A stretch of 62,243 bases of DNA from Devosia elaeis (GCF_001650025.1 NZ_LVVY01000090.1:1-62243); one strand, 5' to 3'. Shown: positions 8,509-17,251, counted from the first letter of the stretch. Numbers and translations: made by a program. The notes: a model not told the origin generated them from the sequence alone.

Positions 8509-9375
8509 ATGCAGCTTACCCGCATTGCCAATGCCGAAATCACCGTCGATGTCGCCGCCCTGGGCGCGGAGATGCAATCGATCCAGACCCGGGACGGCCG
8601 CCATTGGATGTGGCATGGCGATGCGGCGTTCTGGACCGGGCGCTCCCCGGTGCTGTTCCCGATCGTGGGGCGGGCGCCGAACGATAGTGTGAGCGTCAAC
8701 GGCCATCGCTACCAGATGAGCCAGCACGGCTTTGCCCGGCGCAGCAATTTCGCGCTCGTGGTCGAGGAAAGCGATCGCTGCGTCTATCGGCTGGAGGCGT
8801 CCGAAGCGAGCCGGGCCATGTATCCATTCGATTTCCGGCTCGATATCGAGCACAGGCTGGATGGGCGTTCGGTCATCGTTACGGCCGAAGTCACCAATCT
8901 GGGCCGGGCCGTGATGCCCTATGGCATCGGCTTTCATCCCGCCTTTGCCTGGCCGTTGCCGGGCGCGGGGGCCGCGCCGCATATGGTGGTGCTCGACAAT
9001 GGCGCGGCGCCGGCGCTGCATCGGCTTTCGGGCGGTCTGGTCAATCCCGAAAAGCTGGCCTCGCCGTTCCGGAATGGCGCCCTGGTGCTGGATCACAATC
9101 TCTTTGCCGCTGATGCCATGGTCTTTCCCGAAGGCGCCGGCGCGGGGCTGCGCTATGGTCCGGAGGACGGGCCGGGCATAAGGTTCACCTGGGAAAACCT
9201 GCCCAACCTGGCGCTGTGGACCAAGCCGGGCGCCGGGTTCATCTGTCTCGAACCCTGGCACGGCACGGCGGCGGAAGTGGGCGGCTCGGACGACCTGGCC
9301 GAGCGGCCCTATGCCGAATTGCTGGGGCCGGGCGCGTGCGGGCGCTATAGTTTCCGGGCTGAGCTCGAGGGCTGA
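8509..9375 (+). CDS. Aldose 1-epimerase family protein (LacX-like)
   Basis: A 288-residue galactose-mutarotase-fold protein of the LacX-like group. Conserved pieces are PVLFPIVGR, QHGFAR (catalytic His segment), YGIGFHPAF and the C-terminal LEPWHG with its acidic residue. Such proteins interconvert alpha and beta anomers of sugars; the natural sugar is unknown here. GGAGAGG precedes the ATG at 8509. It has no signal peptide and is cytoplasmic. It is convergent with the HerA-like gene, with only 3 bp between stops, and no sugar transport or catabolic gene lies beside it. Confidence 0.88.
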   Translation: MQLTRIANAEITVDVAALGAEMQSIQTRDGRHWMWHGDAAFWTGRSPVLFPIVGRAPNDSVSVNGHRYQMSQHGFARRSNFALVVEESDRCVYRLEASEASRAMYPFDFRLDIEHRLDGRSVIVTAEVTNLGRAVMPYGIGFHPAFAWPLPGAGAAPHMVVLDNGAAPALHRLSGGLVNPEKLASPFRNGALVLDHNLFAADAMVFPEGAGAGLRYGPEDGPGIRFTWENLPNLALWTKPGAGFICLEPWHGTAAEVGGSDDLAERPYAELLGPGACGRYSFRAELEG

Positions 9376-9378
9376 AGT

Positions 9379-10902
9379 TTACTCCGCCGCGCCGCGCTCG
9401 TCGGCCAGGGCATCGGGGCCGTTGGGGTCGCCGGGCGCGGTCTCGACACCGAGATCGGGGAAGGCGGCGATGCGCGCTCCACGGAAATCGGTGCGCAGGA
9501 TGATGAGGCCCCGCTCCTCGAACCAGGTCAGCAAACGCCTGGCGCGGCTGGCTGAATGCGTGCCGTAAAGCCGGGCGAGCGTGGCGTCGGAGGGGCAGGG
9601 CGCACCGGTCAGGGCCGCCTGGGCGATGACGAGGAAGACGCCCTGCACGTCGTCGGTCAGGGTTTCGGAGAGCGAGAGCGCATGCTGCCAGCCGTCCGAC
9701 GCGGCGATCTCGTCGTCGGGCGCGACCCGGGCCACGGCCAGGAGGCGCTTGAAGGCTGGCAGGGCCGGGGGCTCGCCGGGCACGCGGCGGATGCGGCAGC
9801 GGACGAGGAAATCCTGATAGAGCACGGCATGGGTGCGGAAACCGGCATCAGGATCGCTGAGCAGTTCGGCCATGACCGCCTTGATCTGGGCTTCGCGTTC
9901 GGCCTCGTCGATCTCGGGGAAGAGCGACACCGCCTCCTCCGGCGCTTCGGCGCGCGCCTTGGCCCGGGCCTCGGCGACCTGCGCCAGAAGCTCGTTGGTC
10001 GAAGGTGGCGGCGGGGGCGGCGGGCGCCGGGTGATCGGGCGGCTAAGCTCTTCCGGCTCCATGGTAAAAATCAGGTCCGCCGCGTCGGCAGGCGCCTCGG
10101 GCAGCGGGGTCAGCTTGGGGCTGGTGGAGCGGGCCGAGGTTTCAACCGGGCCGATGGTGATGGGCAGGGGGCGGCGGGAGACGGCGGGACCGAGGGCGAC
10201 GAAATGGCCACGGGCCAGGTCGCGGAACTGCTCGGCCTGGCGGCGGTCCATGCCCAGAAGGTCGGCGGCGCGGGCCATGTCGATATCGAGAAAAGTACGG
10301 CCCATCAGGAAGTTGGACGCTTCGGCGGCAACGTTTTTCGCCAGCTTGGCGAGGCGCTGGGTGGCGATGACGCCGGCCAGGCCTCGCTTGCGGCCGCGGC
10401 ACATGAGGTTGGTCATGGCGCCGAGGGATAATTTGCGTGCTTCGTCAGAGACTTCGCCGGCCGCGGCGGGGGCGAAGAGCTGGGCTTCGTCGACAACGAC
10501 GAGCACGGGATACCAATAATCGCGGTCGGCGTCGAAGAGGCCGCCGAGGAAGGCGGCGGCGGCGCGCATCTGCTGCTCGACATCGAGGCCTTCGAGGTTG
10601 AGCACGACCGAGACGCGGTGCTGGCGCACGCGGGCGGCGATGCGGGTCAGTTCGTTCTCGGTGCGGGCGGCATCGACGACGAGATGCCCGTAACGGTCTG
10701 CCAGCGTTACGAAATCTCCTTCCGGATCGATGACGCATTGCTGCACCCATTGCGCCGATTGCTCCAGGAGCCGGCGCAGGAGATGGGATTTACCGGAGCC
10801 GGAATTGCCCTGCACCAGGAGGCGGGTGGCCAGCAATTCCTCGAGGTCCATGTGGGCGGCGCCGGTGCCCCGGCTTTCTCCCATGTCTATGGCGACCTGC
10901 AT
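9379..10902 (-). CDS. HerA/DUF87-type ATPase with C-terminal helical region
   Basis: A 507-residue protein. The N-terminal half is a HerA/FtsK-like P-loop ATPase: Walker A in VQGNSGSGKSHLL (about residues 30-42), Walker B in VLVVVDEAQLF, then CRGRKRGLAGVIATQRLAKL as the sensor region. A Pro-rich linker with PPPPPPP follows, then a basic C-terminal part with ARLYGTHSASRARRLLTWFEERGLI that looks like a winged helix. HerA proteins pump DNA, usually with the NurA nuclease, but no NurA or other nuclease is adjacent. GGAGAAGC precedes the ATG. Two perfect palindromes lie just upstream. The ATPase class is clear; the biological role is not known to me. Confidence 0.85.
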   Translation of the reverse strand: MQVAIDMGESRGTGAAHMDLEELLATRLLVQGNSGSGKSHLLRRLLEQSAQWVQQCVIDPEGDFVTLADRYGHLVVDAARTENELTRIAARVRQHRVSVVLNLEGLDVEQQMRAAAAFLGGLFDADRDYWYPVLVVVDEAQLFAPAAAGEVSDEARKLSLGAMTNLMCRGRKRGLAGVIATQRLAKLAKNVAAEASNFLMGRTFLDIDMARAADLLGMDRRQAEQFRDLARGHFVALGPAVSRRPLPITIGPVETSARSTSPKLTPLPEAPADAADLIFTMEPEELSRPITRRPPPPPPPSTNELLAQVAEARAKARAEAPEEAVSLFPEIDEAEREAQIKAVMAELLSDPDAGFRTHAVLYQDFLVRCRIRRVPGEPPALPAFKRLLAVARVAPDDEIAASDGWQHALSLSETLTDDVQGVFLVIAQAALTGAPCPSDATLARLYGTHSASRARRLLTWFEERGLIILRTDFRGARIAAFPDLGVETAPGDPNGPDALADERGAAE

Positions 10903-10962
10903 TGCTTCTCCAGCGGGACGCGTTCACATCCGGGCCGGAAAACGAACGCACGAGTACGACTT

Positions 10963-10981
10963 TGCTAACAGACTGTTAGCA
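10963..10981. promoter_or_regulatory. Perfect palindrome, possible operator
   Basis: TGCTAACA, spacer GAC, TGTTAGCA: 8-bp perfect arms, about 60 bp upstream of the HerA-like start. It is AT-rich for this genome. The arm length and short spacer fit a dimeric repressor site, such as a TetR type. No T-run follows on either strand, so a terminator is unlikely. Confidence 0.5.
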
Positions 10982-10990
10982 CGAAGCGGC

Positions 10991-11009
10991 ACCGATTCGT
11001 GAAATCGGT
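10991..11009. promoter_or_regulatory. Second perfect inverted repeat upstream of the HerA-like gene
   Basis: ACCGATT, spacer CGTGA, AATCGGT: 7-bp perfect arms, 10 bp from the previous palindrome. It may be a second operator or an RNA hairpin at the end of the methyltransferase transcript. Confidence 0.4.
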
Positions 11010-11031
11010 GACGATTTCGTTCACAGGCCGA

Positions 11032-11655
11032 TCAGGCCGGCTTGCGCGCGATGATGAACACCGCCGCCCTGGGCCCGGGCCGCCAATCGTGCTCGATGAC
11101 AAAGCCGGCATCGGTGAGGGCGTCGCGCAATTGGGGATGGCTCATGACGTCGAGCGGAGGCATGAGGCCGAGCAGGCGGCCGAGGGGCGCGACGTAGCCG
11201 AGCAGCTTCATGCTGTCGCCCAGGCAGGCAGTGCTGGAGACGAACAGGCCGCCGGGCCGCAGCATGTCGAAGACCTTGGCAATGACGGCCTGCTTGTCCT
11301 CGAGCAGGTGCAGGACCGAGAGGGCCAGGACCATGTCGTAGCTGGCCGGTGCGACGGACATGGTGGCGATATCGCCCTGTTCGAAGGTGACATTGGCGAT
11401 GCCGGCCTCGGCGGCGCGCTGGCGGGCGATGTCGAGCATGCGGGCGGAAAAGTCGATGGCGTGGATGTGCCGGACATGGGGCGCATGGGCCAGGGCGGTG
11501 CCGCCGGTGCCGCAGCCGAATTCGAACAGTTCCATATCGGGCGTGAACCAGGCCCGGGTGCGCGCCAGCTTGGTTTGGTAGGCGTCGACATCGGCAATGG
11601 GCTGGGCCGCATATCTGGCGGCCATCCGATCCCAGAAAGCGCTCAATTCGGCCAT
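11032..11655 (-). CDS. Class I SAM-dependent methyltransferase
   Basis: A 207-residue methyltransferase with motif I ELFEFGCGTGGTAL, motif II IHAIDFSARMLDIA, the GDIAT acidic loop and MVLALSVLHLL. The fold binds S-adenosylmethionine; the acceptor cannot be told. I start at ATG 11655, with AGGGAT 6 nt upstream; an in-frame ATG 15 nt earlier lacks a binding site. The gene is divergent from a LysR regulator, 96 bp apart, an arrangement in which the LysR protein often controls the neighbour. It points toward the HerA-like gene in the same direction. Confidence 0.88.
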   Translation of the reverse strand: MAELSAFWDRMAARYAAQPIADVDAYQTKLARTRAWFTPDMELFEFGCGTGGTALAHAPHVRHIHAIDFSARMLDIARQRAAEAGIANVTFEQGDIATMSVAPASYDMVLALSVLHLLEDKQAVIAKVFDMLRPGGLFVSSTACLGDSMKLLGYVAPLGRLLGLMPPLDVMSHPQLRDALTDAGFVIEHDWRPGPRAAVFIIARKPA

Positions 11656-11751
11656 GGCGAAATCCCTCATGCCTGGAAGATGCAAGCAGTCTAGCGACGC
11701 GGGGTTCGAAACGAAATTGCAGAAATTGGCAGAAGGTTTATACGTTTTTGC

Positions 11752-12648
11752 ATGAACAAGCCCCATGATATTCCGGACTGGAACCAGATGCGCGCCCTGC
11801 TCGCGACGGTGCAGGCCGGCTCGCTGTCGGGTGCGGCCAAGCGGCTGGGGCTGACGCAGCCGACGCTGGGGCGGCAGGTCGCGGCGCTGGAGGCGAGCCT
11901 GGGCGTCACCATTTTCGAGCGGGTGGGAAGGGGCCTGGTGCTGACCGAGGCCGGGGCGCAATTGGTGGCGCATCTGCGGGATATGGGCGAGGCGGCCGAG
12001 AAGGTGGCGATGGCCGCGGCCGGACAATCGCAATCGATCGACGGCGTGGTGCGGGTGACCGTTTCCGATGTCTATGCCGCCCATGTGCTGCCGCCGCTGT
12101 TGACGCAATTGCGGGCGCGCGCGCCGGGCCTGGTGGTGGAGGTGGCCGCGGTCAATTCGATCAGTGACCTGATCCGGCGCGAGGCCGATATCGCCATCCG
12201 CCATGTGCGGCCCGACCAGGACGGCCTGATCGCGCGGCGCTGTGCCGACAGCGCCGCCTATATCTACGGGGCGCCGGCCTATTTCGAACGCGAAGGGCGG
12301 CCGAACAGCGCGGCCGATTTCGCCCGGGCCGTGTTCGTGGGCGCCTTCGAGGGCAATGATATCTTCATCGCCGAACTGAACCGGCGCGGCGTGCCCGTGG
12401 GGCCGGCTAATTTTCCCTGGGCCACCCAGAGCGGGGTCACAGGCTGGGAATGGGTGCGGCAGGGCTTGTGCCTGGGGGCGATGGTGGACGTGGTGGCGCG
12501 GCGTACACCGGGCGTCGAAGTGGCGCTGCCGAGCCTGGAGCCGATCCCGGTCTCGACCTGGCTGGTGACGCATCGGGAATTGCGGACCAGCGCGCGGATC
12601 CGGCTGGTCTTCGACGTGCTGGCGGAGGCGCTGTCGCGGCGGGGATAG
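11752..12648 (+). CDS. LysR family transcriptional regulator
   Basis: A 298-residue LysR-type regulator. The N-terminal winged helix-turn-helix runs through GSLSGAAKRLGLTQPTLGRQVAALE (about residues 23-47), and a periplasmic-binding-like effector domain fills the rest. No Shine-Dalgarno precedes ATG 11752; a -10-like TTATAC at 11738-11743 is so close that the mRNA could be leaderless. The likely target is the divergent methyltransferase gene, its own promoter, or both. The inducer is unknown. Confidence 0.92.
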   Translation: MNKPHDIPDWNQMRALLATVQAGSLSGAAKRLGLTQPTLGRQVAALEASLGVTIFERVGRGLVLTEAGAQLVAHLRDMGEAAEKVAMAAAGQSQSIDGVVRVTVSDVYAAHVLPPLLTQLRARAPGLVVEVAAVNSISDLIRREADIAIRHVRPDQDGLIARRCADSAAYIYGAPAYFEREGRPNSAADFARAVFVGAFEGNDIFIAELNRRGVPVGPANFPWATQSGVTGWEWVRQGLCLGAMVDVVARRTPGVEVALPSLEPIPVSTWLVTHRELRTSARIRLVFDVLAEALSRRG

Positions 12649-12690
12649 GGCGTTTCACCTTGCTTGCGGGCGGTCGGGCTGAAGGGGGTA

Positions 12691-12778
12691 GAGCCCTCGG
12701 GTCAAGCCCGAGGGTGACGAGCGGTGGGGTGATAGGGTGACGACTGGTGGGGTGAGAGGGTGACGATTGGTGGGGTGG
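12691..12778. repeat. Inverted repeat (family A) followed by a degenerate tandem repeat
   Basis: AGCCCTCGGGTCAAGCCCGA pairs CCTCGGG with CCCGAGG and is followed by GTGACGAGCGGTGG. The same unit occurs at 29469-29500, 34459-34485 (reverse) and 34509-34547. Here the tail is repeated in degenerate form (GGTGACGACTGGTGGGGTGA, then GGTGACGATTGGTGGGGTGG), giving about three units. It lies between convergent genes. Confidence 0.75.
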
Positions 12779-12788
12779 TGGGGCCAGT

Positions 12789-15335
12789 CTAGAGATCGCG
12801 CAATAATCTGGCCGGGCGGGCCGAGGCGGCGCGCAGGATGGTCATGGCGCCGAGCAGGGCGGTGATGATTATGGCGGTGGCGATGACCACGGCGATGACA
12901 TCGGGCCGATAGGTGAATTCCACCTCCAGCATCAGCATGGAGACCAGGCGCCCGACGCCCAGGCCGATGACCAGGGCGGGCACGGCCGCCAGTACCGCCA
13001 GGAACCCATATTGCAGGCAGGCGGTGGCGATGAGCTCGAAGCGGGTGGCGCCGAGCACCTTGGTGATGATGGTGTCGGCCTCGCGCTGGCGGCGGCCGGT
13101 GGACAGCGAGCCGACGAGCACGAGCAGGCCATTGCCCACGGCGAGCCCGCCCACCAGGGTGGCGGCGAAGGAGAGCTGCCCCAGGGCATCGGTGACCTGC
13201 TTGAGGGTGTCGCCCACGGAGATGAAGCGGATATCGGGCAGTTCGCTGGCGAGCAGGCGCGTGACGTTTTCCTCCTGGCCCGGCGCGGCGGTGACGGCGG
13301 CGAAGAGCGTGGTGGGATAGGCGTCGAGCACGCCGGGGGAGAAGGTGGCCAGGAAGTCGATGCCGCCCTGCCAGGAATAGTCGCGGAAGCTGGCAATGGT
13401 GACCGTGACCGCTTCCCCGAAAATCGAGAAGGTGAGGGTGTCGCCGAGATCGACGCCCAGGCCGTTGCGCAGGCTCTGGTGCAGGCTGACCAGGCCCGGG
13501 CCGGCATAATCGGGCGGCCACCATTCGCCCGCGGTGACGCGCGAGGAGGTGGGCAGATGGTTGCGGAAGGTCAGCGGCACGTCGCCGGAGAGGAGGAAAG
13601 TGGCTTCCGGACCTCTTGTGCGCAAACTGGCGGCGGGCGTGCCGGCGACATCGACCAGCGAGCCGCGCAGCATGGGGGTGGAGACGAAGCGCGTCATGCC
13701 ATTGCCGGCGGCGGCCAGAATTTCGAGGTCTTCCACCTCGTCGGGGAAGAGGTCGGAGCCGACCAGGGTGGGAGCGTCGAAGGCGGAGGCACCCAGGAAT
13801 TCCTGCTGCAGATTGGCCTGCATGACCAGGACGACGATAAGCATGGCCAGGGCCATGCCGGCCGACACCACGATGGCGGCGGCATTCTGGCCGGCCACAG
13901 AGATATTGCGCAGGGCATGGCGGAGGATGCGCGGGCCGGCCTCGGGCAGGCGCGCGAGCAGAGCCTGAACCAATCTGATGAACAATTGGAAGAGGAGCGC
14001 GGCGAGGGCGCTGGCGAGGCCGAAGGCGGCGACCAGGGCGGCATCGCCGGTCATCAGCCAGGCGAGGAGGAAGAAGGCGGCAATGGCGGCGATGAGCGGC
14101 AGGACCTGCCAGGAGAAGAGCAGGTCTTTCCAATCGACCGGCGGGGCATCGAGGCCGCGGGCGCGGAAGAGCAGGACCGGGCGGATGGCCTGGGCCTGTT
14201 GCAGCGGCAGATAGGCGAAGGCGAAGGCGGTTACGAGGCCCGTGCCGGCCGCGATGAGCAGGGGCTGCACATGAATGGCCGGCGCCAGCGCGATGCCGAC
14301 CGCCGAACCGATGGAGGGCAGGATGAGAAAGGCCACCGCGCCGCCCGCGGTCACGCCGATGGCCACGCCGACCAGGGCGAGGGCCGCCACCTGGGCGAAG
14401 AAATGGGCGAAGACCCGGCCGCGCCCGGCGCCGATGGAGCGCATGACGGCGATGACGCCGGAGCGTTCGGCGATATAGGCGCGCATGCCGGTCCAGACGG
14501 ACACGCCGCCAATGAGCAGCGAGCCCAGGCCGACAATGACCAGGAAGCGCATGAACAGATCGTAATAGCGCGCCATCTGGCCGAGCCCGTCGCGGGCCGA
14601 GCGGATGGTCCAGCCGCCTTCGCCGAAGCGGGCAATGGCGGCGGCAAGGCCGGCTTCGATATCGGGATCGGCGAGATCGATCTTGTAGCGATACCAGGTG
14701 CCCAGGCCCGGCAGGGGCGAGGAGCGGTCGCTGACCACGCCGAAACCGTCGCTGGTGATGAGCACCGGCAGGCCGAGGCGGAAGCCGCGCACCGGCGCAT
14801 CGGGCAATTGGCCCAGAGTGCCGCGCACGGAAAATTCGGTGCCGCCGAGCCCGATGCTGTCGCCCACGCCGATGCCCAATTGATCGAGCATGACGGCATC
14901 GACCAGGGCGCCCGGCAGGTCGTCCACTTCGGCGAGGAAGGTGGTGACGTTGGCGCCTTCCGGCAGGTGCGGGCTGTTGACGGCGCCGAACAGGGGATAG
15001 CCGGGGCCCACGGCGCTGACATCGGCAAAGGCTTCGGCGGAGAAGCTGTCGGCGCGCAGATTGGTGTCGATGACGCCGACGACGGCGCCGAGCGCCTGCA
15101 TGTCGGCAAGTTCCTCGGCACTAGCCAGGCGGTCGGCGCGGGACAGCTCGATATCGCCGCCCATGATCTCGGCGGCACCGCTCTCGATGGCGCGGGTGAT
15201 GCTGGCGCCGACCGAATTGACGCCGGCAATGAGGGCGGTGCCCACGGCCAGGCAGGTGACCAGAAGCAGGAAGCGGCGCAGGTCGCCGCGCATGTCGAGA
15301 AGGCCGATGCGGATGGCGGGCCAGAGCTTGGGCAT
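12789..15335 (-). CDS. ABC transporter permease, FtsX-like (YbbP/LolC-type)
   Basis: An 848-residue permease with two FtsX/MacB-type repeats: an N-terminal membrane helix (FLLLVTCLAVGTALIAGVNS), a large periplasmic domain, a three-helix block, then a second helix, periplasmic domain and three more helices near the C-terminus. This layout matches YbbP-like permeases of the LolCDE/MacB class, which move lipophilic or envelope molecules or work as mechanical devices in the inner membrane. The start ATG at 15335 shares its A with the stop of the ATPase gene (TGATG), so the two are translationally coupled. The longer open frame to 16094 overlaps the ATPase and is not coding. Substrate unknown. Confidence 0.9.
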   Translation of the reverse strand: MPKLWPAIRIGLLDMRGDLRRFLLLVTCLAVGTALIAGVNSVGASITRAIESGAAEIMGGDIELSRADRLASAEELADMQALGAVVGVIDTNLRADSFSAEAFADVSAVGPGYPLFGAVNSPHLPEGANVTTFLAEVDDLPGALVDAVMLDQLGIGVGDSIGLGGTEFSVRGTLGQLPDAPVRGFRLGLPVLITSDGFGVVSDRSSPLPGLGTWYRYKIDLADPDIEAGLAAAIARFGEGGWTIRSARDGLGQMARYYDLFMRFLVIVGLGSLLIGGVSVWTGMRAYIAERSGVIAVMRSIGAGRGRVFAHFFAQVAALALVGVAIGVTAGGAVAFLILPSIGSAVGIALAPAIHVQPLLIAAGTGLVTAFAFAYLPLQQAQAIRPVLLFRARGLDAPPVDWKDLLFSWQVLPLIAAIAAFFLLAWLMTGDAALVAAFGLASALAALLFQLFIRLVQALLARLPEAGPRILRHALRNISVAGQNAAAIVVSAGMALAMLIVVLVMQANLQQEFLGASAFDAPTLVGSDLFPDEVEDLEILAAAGNGMTRFVSTPMLRGSLVDVAGTPAASLRTRGPEATFLLSGDVPLTFRNHLPTSSRVTAGEWWPPDYAGPGLVSLHQSLRNGLGVDLGDTLTFSIFGEAVTVTIASFRDYSWQGGIDFLATFSPGVLDAYPTTLFAAVTAAPGQEENVTRLLASELPDIRFISVGDTLKQVTDALGQLSFAATLVGGLAVGNGLLVLVGSLSTGRRQREADTIITKVLGATRFELIATACLQYGFLAVLAAVPALVIGLGVGRLVSMLMLEVEFTYRPDVIAVVIATAIIITALLGAMTILRAASARPARLLRDL

Positions 15336-16036
15336 CAGCGTGCCACCGGATTTTCGGTCAGTTCGCCCTGGGTCATGGTGTAGACGCGGTCGGCCTTGGC
15401 GGCGAGGGCTGGATCGTGGGTGATCATGACGACGGCGGTCTTCTGCCGGCGCGCCAGATCGAACATCAGGTCGACGACGACGGCGCCGGTCTTCTGGTCG
15501 AGATTGCCGGTGGGTTCGTCGGCCAGGAGCAGCGGCGGATTGGCGACGGAGGCGCGGGCGAGGCCGACGCGCTGCTGCTCGCCACCGGAGAGGGCGGAGG
15601 GACGATGGTCGAGCCGGCCCTCGAGCCCGACAGCGGCGAGGGCGGCAGCGGCCTTGTCGCGAATCTGCGCCATGGAGAGGCCGGGCTCGGCGATTTCGAG
15701 CGCCAGGCCGACATTGTCCAAGGCGGTGAGCGAGGGAATGAGGTGGAAGCTCTGGAAGACGATGCCCAGGGTGTGGCGGCGGAAGCGGGCCAGCTCGTCC
15801 TCGTTCATGGCGCCCAGATCGCGCCCATTGACCATGACCTGACCGCCACTGGCCTTTTCCAGGCCGGCCAGGAGCATGAGCAGCGAGGTCTTGCCGCTGC
15901 CCGAGGGGCCGACAATGGCCACCACTTCGGCAGGCGCGACGCGCAGGCTGACCTTGCGCAGGATGTGGAGCGGGCGCCCCGCGATATCGAGCGTGTAATC
16001 GACATCGCGCGCATCGATGATGGCTTTGTCGGTCAT
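15335..16036 (-). CDS. ABC transporter ATP-binding protein (YbbA/LolD-type)
   Basis: A 233-residue ATPase: Walker A GPSGSGKTS (residues about 43-51), Q-loop FQSFHLIPSL, signature LSGGEQQR, Walker B LLLADEPTGNLD and the H-loop ITHD. The GNLD ending is typical of the LolD/MacB/YbbA group. It partners the permease directly downstream, coupled through a 1-nt overlap. GAGGGGGGA precedes ATG 16036, whereas an upstream in-frame ATG 30 nt earlier has none. In many proteobacteria ybbA is divergent from the esterase gene tesA; here the divergent neighbour is instead a small secreted protein. Confidence 0.93.
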   Translation of the reverse strand: MTDKAIIDARDVDYTLDIAGRPLHILRKVSLRVAPAEVVAIVGPSGSGKTSLLMLLAGLEKASGGQVMVNGRDLGAMNEDELARFRRHTLGIVFQSFHLIPSLTALDNVGLALEIAEPGLSMAQIRDKAAAALAAVGLEGRLDHRPSALSGGEQQRVGLARASVANPPLLLADEPTGNLDQKTGAVVVDLMFDLARRQKTAVVMITHDPALAAKADRVYTMTQGELTENPVAR

Positions 16037-16304
16037 GGCGTCCCCCCTCGGTTCCGGCCGCGCCAAGCCGGAGAATCAGCGCGGCGCGCCCCATCTTTTG
16101 GCCCGCTTCGGCCGGATGCGGGAAGGGCTTTTATTGTGACGGAGCGGCGGTTGTATCGGCCCAAGTCCGGCGCGCATAATGTTTTTTGCCAATGAGAGGG
16201 GGCAATTCGTAACAAAGAAGTCAACGGCGCCAATTTCCCACTGGCCTAGTGCAAACTCTGCTGGCAGAGATTGGGGATTACGCGTGCCGAGAGGGGATCT
16301 GAGC

Positions 16305-16820
16305 GTGAAGATATGGTTGCGGGCCTTGTTTGCCGTTCTGGCCTTGCAGGGCATGGTGATGGCGCCGGTGAAGGCGCAGGGGGAATTGGCGCTGCTCGAA
16401 TCCTATATCGGGGACTGGCGGGGCGACAGCGCGCTGGTGGGGCGCGACCGGAACGAGCCGTTCCGCTGCCGGCTGGGCGTGGCCAAGGGCAATCTGGGCC
16501 GGATCAATTATACCGGCCGCTGCACGCTGGTGAACGCGACCCTGTCGATCAGCGGCACCATCGCCTTCAACGAGCAGACCAGGCGCTACGAGGCGGCCAT
16601 GAGCTCCAATGCCGGCTATACGGGCCTGGCCGTGGGGCAGAAGAATGGCGAGCGGATCAGCTTCGACCTGCGCGAGCAGCAGAAGGACCGGGCCGGCAGC
16701 GACGTGCGCATCGGCGCCCGCATCCTGCTGGTGGGCAATAGCAGCATCACGGTGGATTTCGAGGTGGAATTCAACAATTCCGGCGAAGTGCTGAAGGCCT
16801 CGGTGCCGTTCAGCCGATAG
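16305..16820 (+). CDS. Small secreted or periplasmic protein of unknown function
   Basis: A 171-residue protein starting at GTG 16305 (GAGAGGGG about 10 nt upstream). An alternative GTG lies 21 nt earlier. Residues 1-25 form a signal peptide, KIWLRALFAVLALQGMVMAP ending VKAQ. The mature part is beta-rich, with paired cysteines (FRCRLG and GRCTLV) that could form a disulfide, and no catalytic motif that I recognise. It is divergent from the ABC exporter genes (268 bp) and 8 bp ahead of the GFA-fold gene. The pairing with the exporter is suggestive only. Confidence 0.7.
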   Translation: MKIWLRALFAVLALQGMVMAPVKAQGELALLESYIGDWRGDSALVGRDRNEPFRCRLGVAKGNLGRINYTGRCTLVNATLSISGTIAFNEQTRRYEAAMSSNAGYTGLAVGQKNGERISFDLREQQKDRAGSDVRIGARILLVGNSSITVDFEVEFNNSGEVLKASVPFSR

Positions 16821-16828
16821 GGGCGGGA

Positions 16829-17224
16829 ATGCATAAGGGGGCGTGCCTTTGCGGCGCGGTAGGGTTCGTGGTGCAGGGCGATCTGCCCGAGGCCTCGGCC
16901 TGCCATTGCAGCACATGCCGCAAGACCAGCGGCTCGCACGAAATGGGCGTCGATATCGACAAATCGGCGCTGGAGATTTCCGGGTCAGAGCATGTGACCT
17001 GGTATTTTTCGTCAGAGACGGTACGGCGCGGTTTCTGCTCGATCTGCGGGTCGCCGATGTTCTTCGATCCGCCGGGGGCGGACTGGATCGGGCTGCATCT
17101 GGGATCGTTCGACGGGCCGACCGGCACGCGGGTCGCCAAGCATATCTTCGTGGCCGACAAGGGCGATTATTACGAGATCTGCGACGGGGCGCCGCAATAT
17201 GAGAGCGTGCCGGGGGCGGATTAG
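16829..17224 (+). CDS. GFA family protein (CENP-V/GFA zinc fold)
   Basis: A 131-residue single-domain GFA protein. Zinc ligands are visible in CLCGAV, CHCSTC and GFCSICGSPMFF. The namesake enzyme, glutathione-dependent formaldehyde-activating enzyme, joins formaldehyde to glutathione, but most family members are uncharacterised and I would not assign that reaction. It begins 8 bp after the previous gene and is probably in the same transcript. No signal peptide, so cytoplasmic. Confidence 0.9.
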   Translation: MHKGACLCGAVGFVVQGDLPEASACHCSTCRKTSGSHEMGVDIDKSALEISGSEHVTWYFSSETVRRGFCSICGSPMFFDPPGADWIGLHLGSFDGPTGTRVAKHIFVADKGDYYEICDGAPQYESVPGAD

Positions 17225-17251
17225 CGACGGCGCAGCGTGCCGGCACTTCTG

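Noticed and set aside
12691..12778. CRISPR-like array in the tandem repeat after the LysR gene
   Set aside because: Units are short, degenerate and have no spacers of constant length. No cas genes are present.
13011..15383. A 790-codon open frame on the plus strand opposite the permease gene
   Set aside because: Its composition (Gly, Gln, His, Asp rich, no domain) is that of an antisense frame in GC-rich DNA, while the minus strand has a full FtsX-like permease.
15336..16094. Extension of the permease frame upstream across the ABC ATPase gene
   Set aside because: The extra residues are Arg/His/Pro-rich and match no family. The ATPase in the other frame is complete and couples to the permease by TGATG.
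16829..17224. Naming the GFA protein as a formaldehyde-detoxifying enzyme
   Set aside because: Most GFA-fold proteins are uncharacterised, and no formaldehyde genes lie beside it.
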